Below the pieces are notes generated by a model that saw only the letters and a program-made list of their open reading frames with translations, was not told the DNA's origin and ran no database searches. This document shows, piece after piece, positions 46,888-53,540 of a stretch of DNA of 64,000 bases. How positions within the stretch are numbered: the first letter of the stretch is position 1; each line of letters starts with the position of its first letter. The position numbers were made by a program, and so were the translations under genes. This DNA is from Polynucleobacter sp. MWH-HuK1. GTDB lineage: Bacteria; Pseudomonadota; Gammaproteobacteria; Burkholderiales; Burkholderiaceae. The stretch is from NCBI RefSeq assembly GCF_018881815.1, contig NZ_JACVPP010000001.1:1621654-1685653 (forward strand), in the 5' to 3' direction.

Positions 46888-47787
46888 ATGAGTACAAAGT
46901 TAAATCTACTTTTAGCAACTAGGCCCTCATTTCTCACCATCACATTGTTAGGCTGCTTAATAGGTCTTGCATTACCTAGTGCCACAAAAGAAACTTTTGG
47001 AATTAACTTTCTAGCCCTCAGCTTAGCTCTTTTTGCTCACGCAGCAGCTAATTTACTAAACGATTACTTCGATCACCTCAACGGATCTGACCAGATTAAT
47101 GAAGATCGCATTACTCCATTCACCGGGGGCAGTCGCTTCATACAGGACAGAAAATTCAAGCCAAGAGAAATCCTTCTGCTTAGCATCACGCTCATTTTAT
47201 TAAGCACAGCATTAGGCTTTTATATATGTTCACAAACAACATGGCATTTAATTCCCCTTGGAATGGTTGGGGTATTTATAGTTTGGGCATATTCTGCCCC
47301 TCCTTTTGAGTTTATGTCTAAGGGTGTTCTTGGTGAATTAGCAATCTCAATAGCGTGGTCCCTTGTGGTCATTGGCTTTGCCAGCATCCAAATAAATGCT
47401 ATTGCATATGAGGCAATTCCAATCGGTATTGCATTCGGTTTAATTGTTTCCAATATCCTGTTAGTAAACCAGATTCCCGATATTAGGGCTGACCAAAATT
47501 CGCATAAACTGACACTTGCAACACAAACTACTCGCAATGAATTAGGTCGTTGGTATATGACTGTAATGACTGGTTCTTATGCCCTGCAGATAATTAGCGT
47601 CCATTACCTTGGATTGCCTAAGGCAACTCTCATCACACTCCTCCTTTTGCCCTTATTCCTGTATAGCGGTAAAGGGGTTTCGCTGGAGATAAGCAAGAAA
47701 GAGAAAATAAAGAGCCTGATTGTGTGCAATTTAGCAGCCGCACACCTGTACGCAATGCTTCTATTCTTTGGGCTGCTGTGGGGCTAA
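46888..47787 (+). CDS. UbiA-family prenyltransferase
   Basis: 299 residues, eight or so hydrophobic segments. Aspartate motifs NLLNDYFDHLNG and IPDIRADQNSHKLTL bind prenyl diphosphate-Mg2+. It resembles MenA-like members more than UbiA proper, but the acceptor cannot be told from sequence, and no menaquinone genes are nearby. It follows modC by 18 bases and lacks a clear ribosome site. Confidence 0.8.
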   Translation: MSTKLNLLLATRPSFLTITLLGCLIGLALPSATKETFGINFLALSLALFAHAAANLLNDYFDHLNGSDQINEDRITPFTGGSRFIQDRKFKPREILLLSITLILLSTALGFYICSQTTWHLIPLGMVGVFIVWAYSAPPFEFMSKGVLGELAISIAWSLVVIGFASIQINAIAYEAIPIGIAFGLIVSNILLVNQIPDIRADQNSHKLTLATQTTRNELGRWYMTVMTGSYALQIISVHYLGLPKATLITLLLLPLFLYSGKGVSLEISKKEKIKSLIVCNLAAAHLYAMLLFFGLLWG

Positions 47788-47832
47788 ACGATTGGACATA
47801 GCAGTCTTTTTATCCAAGCATCGGAGATAAAG

Positions 47833-47860
47833 ATAAGGGGCAACTGAGCGCCCCTTATTT
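47833..47860. terminator. Terminator between the prenyltransferase and DUF2892 genes
   Basis: ATAAGGGGC (47833-47841) pairs with GCCCCTTAT (47850-47858), followed by TTTGTTTTT on the plus strand. Convergent genes meet here. Confidence 0.8.
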
Positions 47861-47877
47861 GTTTTTACTGAAACAAC

Positions 47878-48096
47878 TTATTTACAGCAACCACCGCCGC
47901 CACAAGATGCATCAGTGCCGCAAGTATTAATTCCCAATAATGGATAGGCTGGGCAGAATCTAAATAGACCTGTTGCAAGCGGCACCACACCAATCCAACC
48001 CCAGACACCAACAGTGCCGGTTGCAGCAAGGCCAATTAATACTAAGCCCACCACCATACGTAACATACGATCAATACCGCCAACATTGCATTTCAT
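47878..48096 (-). CDS. DUF2892 (YgaP-like) inner-membrane protein
   Basis: 72 residues. Starts MKCNVGGIDRMLRMVVG, has two hydrophobic segments and a PLLGINTC tail ending in CGGGGCCK. The same domain is fused to a rhodanese in YgaP. Here the rhodanese is a separate gene two places upstream. Last gene of the second sulfur operon. Confidence 0.85.
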   Translation of the reverse strand: MKCNVGGIDRMLRMVVGLVLIGLAATGTVGVWGWIGVVPLATGLFRFCPAYPLLGINTCGTDASCGGGGCCK

Positions 48097-48114
48097 ATTA
48101 AAGCTCCTTTTAAA

Positions 48115-48432
48115 TTATTTACTACAGTAATTTTGATAAAGCACATTCATCACCTCTAAAGCAACATGATTGGAATGTGAGTAATAAATTTGCTTACCCT
48201 CTCTTCTAGTTTTCACCAAAGCTTCGTTCCTTAAAACAGTGAGCTGTTGTGATAAGGTGGGCTGCTTAATATCAAGACATGTCTCTAGCTCACCCACGCA
48301 CTTTTCACCCTGGCTAATTTGGCATAACAACATCATTCGATCTCGATTAGAGAGAACTTTCATCAAACGACAGGCATCTTCTGCTGATGACTGCATCTTT
48401 TGTAAATTGATGTTGGCTGCAAGAGGAGGCAT
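48115..48432 (-). CDS. ArsR-family repressor 2, BigR/SqrR-like persulfide sensor
   Basis: 105 residues. LSNRDRMMLLCQISQGEKCVGELE and the recognition helix KQPTLSQQLTVLRNEALV define the ArsR winged helix. Cys37 and Cys103 are 66 residues apart, the same separation as the sensing pairs of SqrR (41/107) and BigR (42/108), which form a polysulfide bridge and release DNA. Cys21, Cys45 and Cys52 are extra. Located in the operon it probably represses. Confidence 0.87.
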   Translation of the reverse strand: MPPLAANINLQKMQSSAEDACRLMKVLSNRDRMMLLCQISQGEKCVGELETCLDIKQPTLSQQLTVLRNEALVKTRREGKQIYYSHSNHVALEVMNVLYQNYCSK

Positions 48433-48443
48433 GATTGACTCTC

Positions 48444-49421
48444 TTAGTTAAGCGGAACACCTACCAATGGACGCCCTTCAAGAGTCCAAAGATATAAAGA
48501 GCCGTCATACAACTTGGTTGATTTATTGCCCACCAACTCAGACATCACAAACCAACCGCCAGCCGCTAAATGGCCGCTATTGCAATAACTAATTGCTGGT
48601 GATTTTGGATTAATACCGTTTGCTGTCAACAATGCGTTATAAGTATTTTTATCCCAAAAATACAGCGCACCCTTTGAAGTTTTTGCCAGCAACTCCGGAG
48701 CTAATTCTTTTGCGCCAGCAATGTGCCCATAAGCACCCACATAGTCACGTTTACTTAAGCCAAAGAATTGAGCTGGTTGGCGAGCATCAACCAAGCTCAC
48801 TTTGCCACTTTTTGATGCAGAGGCTACTTGCTCTGAATTGGCAATCAATTCTTTGCGCTCAGCTTTTGCAGTCCAGTTTCCACCGGTTTTGGTTGAAGGG
48901 TTCACTACATAATCTCGACCTTCAGCAAGCCAACCTGCCATACCACCATCCAAGACGGCAATATTGTCTTCGCCGTATACCTTGAACTGCCAATAGGCTC
49001 GTAGGGCTTCATCTACATCGGAAATATCCAACCCAACCGGCACCAAAATGATAGGCTTGTCAGAGTTAATACCAACAGCTTGAATAATTTTTTCAAAATC
49101 CGCCTTTTCAGGAATCAAGTATTTAATCTTTTTTCCATCAATCATCCGATCAGCTCTGACTTTTTTAAAGTCAAGCAAGGTAGAGTCTGAAATATGACCA
49201 CCTACTTCAACCAACATCTTTTTCCCAGTCTTTTTGTCGACTTCAAATTCTGGGCTACGCACATAACTAGCAACATCACCTCTGACCTCTAGAATCTGCA
49301 CTTCGGATTGGTTTGCAGCAAGCCAGTCGGCGCTAACAATAGGTCCAGGCAAGGTGATGGCCTGCGCCAAACTCACAATGCTAGTCAAGACAAGAGCAAC
49401 CGCCCATTGAATCTTTTTCAT
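48444..49421 (-). CDS. Periplasmic two-domain rhodanese
   Basis: 325 residues with a signal peptide (MKKIQWAVALVLTSIVSLAQA). Two rhodanese domains, the second with the catalytic loop ISYCNSGHLAAGGW. Probably a thiosulfate or persulfide sulfurtransferase in the periplasm. Lies between the HGHFH protein and arsR2 on one strand with short gaps. Confidence 0.87.
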   Translation of the reverse strand: MKKIQWAVALVLTSIVSLAQAITLPGPIVSADWLAANQSEVQILEVRGDVASYVRSPEFEVDKKTGKKMLVEVGGHISDSTLLDFKKVRADRMIDGKKIKYLIPEKADFEKIIQAVGINSDKPIILVPVGLDISDVDEALRAYWQFKVYGEDNIAVLDGGMAGWLAEGRDYVVNPSTKTGGNWTAKAERKELIANSEQVASASKSGKVSLVDARQPAQFFGLSKRDYVGAYGHIAGAKELAPELLAKTSKGALYFWDKNTYNALLTANGINPKSPAISYCNSGHLAAGGWFVMSELVGNKSTKLYDGSLYLWTLEGRPLVGVPLN

Positions 49422-49431
49422 TTCTACTCCT

Positions 49432-50058
49432 TTATGAATTAACTACCAATAAATTCTCTGAAAGACGACCCAGTAAATCAATCTTGCATTCAGTTAAAAC
49501 ATGATGCTTTCTAGAATTCAAGACAAGCTCACGATTGCCATATTCAGCCTCCAGCAATCTAATTTTCTGATCGCGCTCCACAATTAATTTTTCAATTTCT
49601 GCGCTAAATAAATAAATTAGTGCGCCGACCCAATTGCTTACTGGTGCCAAACGACCTTTTATGACCATCTCAAATTCTTTAACGAATTTAATAGTCGTTG
49701 CTGAATCAATCATTGCCTCGCCTGTGACCCACTGATTCGTTGTAAATAAACGAGTTGGTAAACCCTTTTGATCCAATGCAATTCCAACCAGGTGATGAAA
49801 GGTCTTTGCATCACGTTTGATCACATGAAAATGGCCATGCTCTCCATTGGGCATATCATCGGCTGAGTGCGCATGGTAATAAAACTCATAGCCACTATTC
49901 ACATCAGCTAAATCATTATTCGGATAGTGCTGCCACTCAACAAAATCCTTGGCGCCACATAAAGCAGCTTCATTCAATGTACGCCCAGATTTTGCGTACT
50001 GCATTTGAATGTTTGCCAGCTTCTGAGCGGCCAACCAGAGATTAGATTGAGTGAGCAT
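49432..50058 (-). CDS. Conserved protein with HGHFH motif, function unknown
   Basis: 208 residues, no signal peptide or membrane segment. A histidine-rich central part contains FYYHAHSADDMP and GEHGHFHVIKRD, which look able to bind a metal. The C-terminal third is rich in E/K/L and may be helical. I believe similar proteins are filed as DUF6969 but cannot verify this. It lies between the periplasmic rhodanese gene and the NPCGP protein gene. Confidence 0.75.
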   Translation of the reverse strand: MLTQSNLWLAAQKLANIQMQYAKSGRTLNEAALCGAKDFVEWQHYPNNDLADVNSGYEFYYHAHSADDMPNGEHGHFHVIKRDAKTFHHLVGIALDQKGLPTRLFTTNQWVTGEAMIDSATTIKFVKEFEMVIKGRLAPVSNWVGALIYLFSAEIEKLIVERDQKIRLLEAEYGNRELVLNSRKHHVLTECKIDLLGRLSENLLVVNS

Positions 50059-50065
50059 TTAAGAG

Positions 50066-50299
50066 TTACTCCGCTGCTTTGCGCTTCTTAGGACCGCATG
50101 GGTTTGAAGGCCCACAAGGATTACTTGCTTTTTTCTTAGCCGGCCCACAAGGATTTGCAGCTTCCTTTTTGGGGCCGCATGGATTCTTTTGCTCAGCACT
50201 TGTTGGATTCGCAGGCGCATCAGCTGAATGAGCGAGCGGTGCCGCAGATAAACCCGCCAAGGCAAGTGCTAATGCAGCAACAGTAGATTTTTTAGACAT
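50066..50299 (-). CDS. Exported NPCGP-repeat protein
   Basis: 77 residues. Signal peptide to about residue 26 (cleavage after AHSA). The short mature chain has four NPCGP repeats, each with one cysteine, separated by Lys/Ala-rich spacers (PKKEAA, AKKKAS, S). Four lone cysteines in a flexible basic chain suggest metal or sulfane-sulfur binding. AAGGA lies 5 bases before the ATG. Confidence 0.8.
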   Translation of the reverse strand: MSKKSTVAALALALAGLSAAPLAHSADAPANPTSAEQKNPCGPKKEAANPCGPAKKKASNPCGPSNPCGPKKRKAAE

Positions 50300-50316
50300 A
50301 TATTTCCTTTTAATAA

Positions 50317-50883
50317 TTAAGCTTGAGAACTAACTGGGCCTTTGGATTTCCTCTCCATCCAAGAGCCCAAGATAAAAACACCAACGGCCGCGACAATCAT
50401 TCCAATATCAATAGACCAATCCGAGATATTGAAAGCGTCTGGCAATGAGTCTGCTTTAGCAAACACTCCTAAAGTAGTTAACACCTCTATCTCTGGGTAA
50501 ATAACAGCAAAAACAACGGTACCCAAAAGCAAGCCGAGCAAAAAGATCGCTGCGTCAATGCGGCCAGACATCAAACCAACAACTGATGTTCCAGGGCAAT
50601 ACCCACCGATTGCGAAGCCAGCACCTACAAGCGCCCCACCTAAGGCAGCTGCACCCAAGAATGCCGGAGGCACAAACAAACTACCGGCATCCACCAGCCC
50701 AGCTTTTTCTATAATCACGAGCCCAACTGCAGCAAACACAATTGCGGTGAACATAACCTTAAACACAGACCAATCCGTTAACCGAAATTGGCCAGTTAAT
50801 TTATTGGGATTGCCAAATCCAGCGCGCTCCAGAACAAAACCGAAGGCTGTACCCAAAAAAATTCCCGAAAGAATTTCGCTCAT
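50317..50883 (-). CDS. YeeE/YedE-family transporter half (second pair, PmpB-like)
   Basis: 188 residues, about five hydrophobic segments. Starts MSEILSGIFLGTAFGFVLERAGFG and has the cysteine motif GGYCPGTSVVG. Transporter half for a sulfur compound, partnered with the preceding gene, one base apart. Confidence 0.85.
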   Translation of the reverse strand: MSEILSGIFLGTAFGFVLERAGFGNPNKLTGQFRLTDWSVFKVMFTAIVFAAVGLVIIEKAGLVDAGSLFVPPAFLGAAALGGALVGAGFAIGGYCPGTSVVGLMSGRIDAAIFLLGLLLGTVVFAVIYPEIEVLTTLGVFAKADSLPDAFNISDWSIDIGMIVAAVGVFILGSWMERKSKGPVSSQA

Positions 50884-50884
50884 C

Positions 50885-51412
50885 TTATTTCTCCTCTTTC
50901 AAGAAACGGCTTACCATTAAACCCACCACAAAGAATGTGCCAAGAAAAGTAAATCCAGCCAAACTTAGCACTGCTGCACCAGATAAACCTAGACCGCTAG
51001 TGCAACCAGCAGCTACACGTGCTCCAAAGCCAGCCAGGATGCCGCCAAATAATGCAGTCATAGGACGCTTAGAACCACCAAGAAACTTCTTGCCATCCAA
51101 TTGGAAGTGAATTCTTTTTGCCAAGAATGCGGATAGCAATGCGCCCAAAGCAACACCAATCACCTGCCAGGTAATCCATGCATTTAAAGGCTTGCCCTCC
51201 TCTACCATTCCACCTAAATATTCATTTGCATTAGTGGCGACTGGCACAACATGCATTCCAACCCAAGCAGTCAAGCGGGTAGTAAACCCTGTGGCCCCCA
51301 ACCCATGACCCGTAATCACAAAAGTTGCTAATAGAACCATTCCAAGCAGAATGCCTGCTAGCAATGGGTTCATATATGGCGCTGGTTTAGCCTGCCCTGA
51401 TTTATTGACCAT
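50885..51412 (-). CDS. YeeE/YedE-family transporter half (second pair, PmpA-like)
   Basis: 175 residues from ATG 51412, which has GAGG 9 bases upstream; an ATG at 51427 has no ribosome site. The motif AAGCTSGLGLSGAAVLS bears the transport cysteine. First gene of the second sulfur operon; its promoter carries a palindrome and an upstream FNR-like box. Confidence 0.85.
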   Translation of the reverse strand: MVNKSGQAKPAPYMNPLLAGILLGMVLLATFVITGHGLGATGFTTRLTAWVGMHVVPVATNANEYLGGMVEEGKPLNAWITWQVIGVALGALLSAFLAKRIHFQLDGKKFLGGSKRPMTALFGGILAGFGARVAAGCTSGLGLSGAAVLSLAGFTFLGTFFVVGLMVSRFLKEEK

Positions 51413-51438
51413 CTTTAAGGACCTCATTTAAGGTTTAA

Positions 51439-51462
51439 ATAATATATACATTTATATATTAT
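51439..51462. promoter_or_regulatory. AT-rich palindrome on the pmpA promoter (operator candidate)
   Basis: ATAATATA-N8-TATATTAT, perfect 8-base arms. It covers the -10 and the expected transcription start of the pmpA promoter, 27 bases upstream of the ATG. Confidence 0.65.
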
Positions 51463-51483
51463 CAATTTATCCGGCAATGTCAA
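51456..51483 (-). promoter_or_regulatory. Sigma-70 promoter of the second sulfur operon
   Basis: On the minus strand consensus TTGACA (51483-51478), 16-base spacer and TAATAT (51461-51456). The -10 lies inside the palindrome. Confidence 0.7.
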
Positions 51484-51511
51484 GCGACAAAAATAAACAA
51501 GTCTGCATTAT

Positions 51512-51525
51512 TTGATCTACATCAT
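51512..51525. promoter_or_regulatory. FNR-like box upstream of pmpA
   Basis: TTGAT-CTAC-ATCAT, one mismatch to the FNR consensus. Its centre is about 69-70 bases before the predicted start, close to a class I activator position. Confidence 0.55.
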
Positions 51526-51576
51526 GAATAGCCATTTACCTGCGCAGAATGAATCTAGGTAAAGATATCAAGCATT

Positions 51577-51604
51577 AAAAAGGGAGGCCGCAGCCCCCCT
51601 TTTT
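51577..51604 (-). terminator. Terminator of the periplasmic rhodanese gene
   Basis: AAAAAGGG-A-GGC and GCC-C-CCCTTTTT form a stem with one mismatch around CGCA, with T-rich tails on both strands, 30 bases after the rhodanese stop. Confidence 0.8.
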
Positions 51605-51633
51605 TTCAAAATTAAGCTATTAAACCAATATGA

Positions 51634-52218
51634 TCAGAACTCACCTTTAACGGTTGTCAATCCCAATGCATCCCAATCCAACATACCACCACGATAGTAA
51701 TAAATTTTGGTTGCTGGGAAGCCATCGCGTGTCATTGCGGCCATGGCCATTGGACTTTGCGGGCAAACAGGGCCATTGCAGAATGCATAAACTTTCTTAG
51801 CTTTAGAGCAATCCCACTTGGTTGAACCGGCAGCAGGTTTTTTGCAACCTAACTCATCCATGCGCATCGCCACTTCTGTATATGGAATGCCAACCGAACC
51901 AGGGATGGTTCCTTTAACGCGATCATCGACAACGCGCATGTCTACTACTATTGAATCCTTGTCATTCAATGCATTAAGCACGTCGATCTCATCAACAGGC
52001 ACAACACCTTTGATTGGAATTAATGGCTGTAACCAGCCTTTATTCTTGGCACAAGGCGTCATCACGCGAGTAATTTCTACAGGGCCCTTTGGCGTATTCA
52101 CCACAAATTTTGTAGATTTATCGATAATTTGCAGCAGTTCAGGGCTTGCAGTCGCAGTGGATTGAGCCGCTACGAGACCTGAAAACAACATCAGACCAAG
52201 AGAAATAAACTTTTTCAT
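51634..52218 (-). CDS. Periplasmic rhodanese-like protein
   Basis: 194 residues with signal peptide MKKFISLGLMLFSGLVAA. Rhodanese fold with SIVVDMRVVDDRVKGTIPGS and an active-site loop AFCNGPVCPQSPMA that carries two cysteines. Single-gene unit with a palindrome 41 bases upstream. Substrate unknown; likely a periplasmic sulfur carrier. Confidence 0.83.
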   Translation of the reverse strand: MKKFISLGLMLFSGLVAAQSTATASPELLQIIDKSTKFVVNTPKGPVEITRVMTPCAKNKGWLQPLIPIKGVVPVDEIDVLNALNDKDSIVVDMRVVDDRVKGTIPGSVGIPYTEVAMRMDELGCKKPAAGSTKWDCSKAKKVYAFCNGPVCPQSPMAMAAMTRDGFPATKIYYYRGGMLDWDALGLTTVKGEF

Positions 52219-52257
52219 AAAACCCTCTATGTAATATATTTGTCGTAAATCAGTTAT

Positions 52258-52281
52258 TTAAATGCTTATATACGCATTTAT
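52258..52281. promoter_or_regulatory. Palindrome between rhodanese and HiPIP (operator candidate)
   Basis: TAAATGC-N8-GCATTTA at 52259-52280, perfect 7-base arms; the wider 24 bases match the arsR1 palindrome at 19 positions. It lies 41 bases upstream of the rhodanese gene and about 140 bases upstream of HiPIP. Confidence 0.6.
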
Positions 52282-52418
52282 GCATATTTACGTAGTGTGA
52301 GGCTTAGGCTTGCTAAACTTAATACAGAGAAACCCCTATTGTTGGTGGTGTTATCCCCTTTAATATCCTTTATAGCTAGTTATTAAAGCTTTTTACTTAT
52401 ATGAACACTGGAGTCTTT

Positions 52419-52727
52419 ATGAAAAATAGTCGTCGTCAATTTATGATTTTGTCTGCTGCTGGTGCCTGCACGTTGGCTTTGAACGGCAAAGTTCAAGCTC
52501 AAGCAATGGTTTCTGAAACAGACCCACAAGCTGCTGCATTGGGTTACAAAGCAGTTGCAACAGCCGTAGATAAAGCTAAGTACCCTAAATATGCCGCTGG
52601 TCAAGAGTGCGATAACTGCGCTCTGTTTCAGGGCAAAGTAGGTGATGCGACAGGCGGCTGCTCTTTATTTGGCACTAAGAAAGTTGCCGGTAAAGGCTGG
52701 TGCTCTGCTTACGCTAAGAAGGCTTAA
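52419..52727 (+). CDS. High-potential iron-sulfur protein (HiPIP)
   Basis: 102 residues. Tat signal SRRQFMILSAAGAC, then a mature domain with Cys64, Cys67, Cys81 and Cys95 in the HiPIP pattern C-x2-C-x13-C-x13-C holding one 4Fe-4S cluster. Periplasmic electron carrier, possibly an electron acceptor in Sox metabolism. ATG 52419 has GGAG 5 bases upstream; an ATG at 52401 has none. Confidence 0.93.
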   Translation: MKNSRRQFMILSAAGACTLALNGKVQAQAMVSETDPQAAALGYKAVATAVDKAKYPKYAAGQECDNCALFQGKVGDATGGCSLFGTKKVAGKGWCSAYAKKA

Positions 52728-52754
52728 TTAAGAATTTAGTTAAGCACTGAAAAA

Positions 52755-52788
52755 TAAAAGCTACTTATGAATTCATAAGTAGCTTTTA
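52755..52788. terminator. Perfect-palindrome bidirectional terminator
   Basis: A 34-base perfect palindrome centred on GAATTC with A/T ends, between HiPIP and the convergent Crp/Fnr gene. Confidence 0.85.
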
Positions 52789-52813
52789 TATCCCCACCCA
52801 TCTTCCACCAGAA

Positions 52814-53530
52814 CTAGGATCCTGATTGAGAAAAGCTTCTTAATTTCTCTAAGCTAGGAATCTGGATGCTTAATCTACTAATGTTTGAAATCAGCCCCTG
52901 CTCAGCCATTGAGGAAAGCGCTCTGCTAATGGTTTCAAACTTCACATCCATCATTAAACCCATATCCTCACGCTTGAATAACGGTGCAACTGCCATCTCT
53001 CCAGAGACTTTGGCCACTCTAAGAAAAAAACGGGCTAAACGGACCTCAATTCGACCGGTATTAATTTCAGAAAACCAAGACTCGGATTGAGCTAAAGCCT
53101 CTCCCCATTTTTTAACTATCTGACGATGCAAACGTGGTGACTCTTCACCTAAGCTGGAGATAATAGCTTTTGGAATACGGCATAAATGAACATTTGATAA
53201 AGCGCTAGCAGAATGGGCGTAGTTTTTCTCGAGTAAGGCCTCCATGCCAAAAAGATCGCCTGGCATAACTAATCGTACGATTCTGCTAGAACCATCAGAA
53301 TTAACGTGTAACAGTTTGATATAACCCTCACGAAGTGTGTACAGATGATCAGCAGTATCACCTTGGGTATATATACCTATACCAGCCTCAAATCGAAGAT
53401 CATCAATTGGCGAATGAATTTTGGAAAAATCTTCTTCATTCAACTCAGCAAATAAAGCCGATCTTCGAATAGAGCAAGCATTGCAATCGCTATTACCCTG
53501 CCATGCACTTTTAATTTCAATGGTCTTCAT
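52814..53530 (-). CDS. Crp/Fnr-family regulator
   Basis: 238 residues from ATG 53530. A cyclic-nucleotide-binding-like beta-barrel (about 30-150) is followed by an HTH whose recognition helix has KFETISRALS, the ETxSR residues of FNR. Only Cys16, Cys19 and Cys117 are visible; one ligand of FNR's four-cysteine cluster site is missing, so cluster binding is uncertain. Its predicted target TTGAT-N4-ATCAA occurs at 30748 and, with one mismatch, at 51512. It follows the methyltransferase by about 10 bases. Confidence 0.85.
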   Translation of the reverse strand: MKTIEIKSAWQGNSDCNACSIRRSALFAELNEEDFSKIHSPIDDLRFEAGIGIYTQGDTADHLYTLREGYIKLLHVNSDGSSRIVRLVMPGDLFGMEALLEKNYAHSASALSNVHLCRIPKAIISSLGEESPRLHRQIVKKWGEALAQSESWFSEINTGRIEVRLARFFLRVAKVSGEMAVAPLFKREDMGLMMDVKFETISRALSSMAEQGLISNISRLSIQIPSLEKLRSFSQSGS

Positions 53531-53540
53531 ATGTGAAAAC

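Noticed and set aside
50059..50265. 68-residue alternative frame over the NPCGP gene
   Set aside because: The other frame has a signal peptide, a ribosome site and repeats in protein sequence; this one has none.
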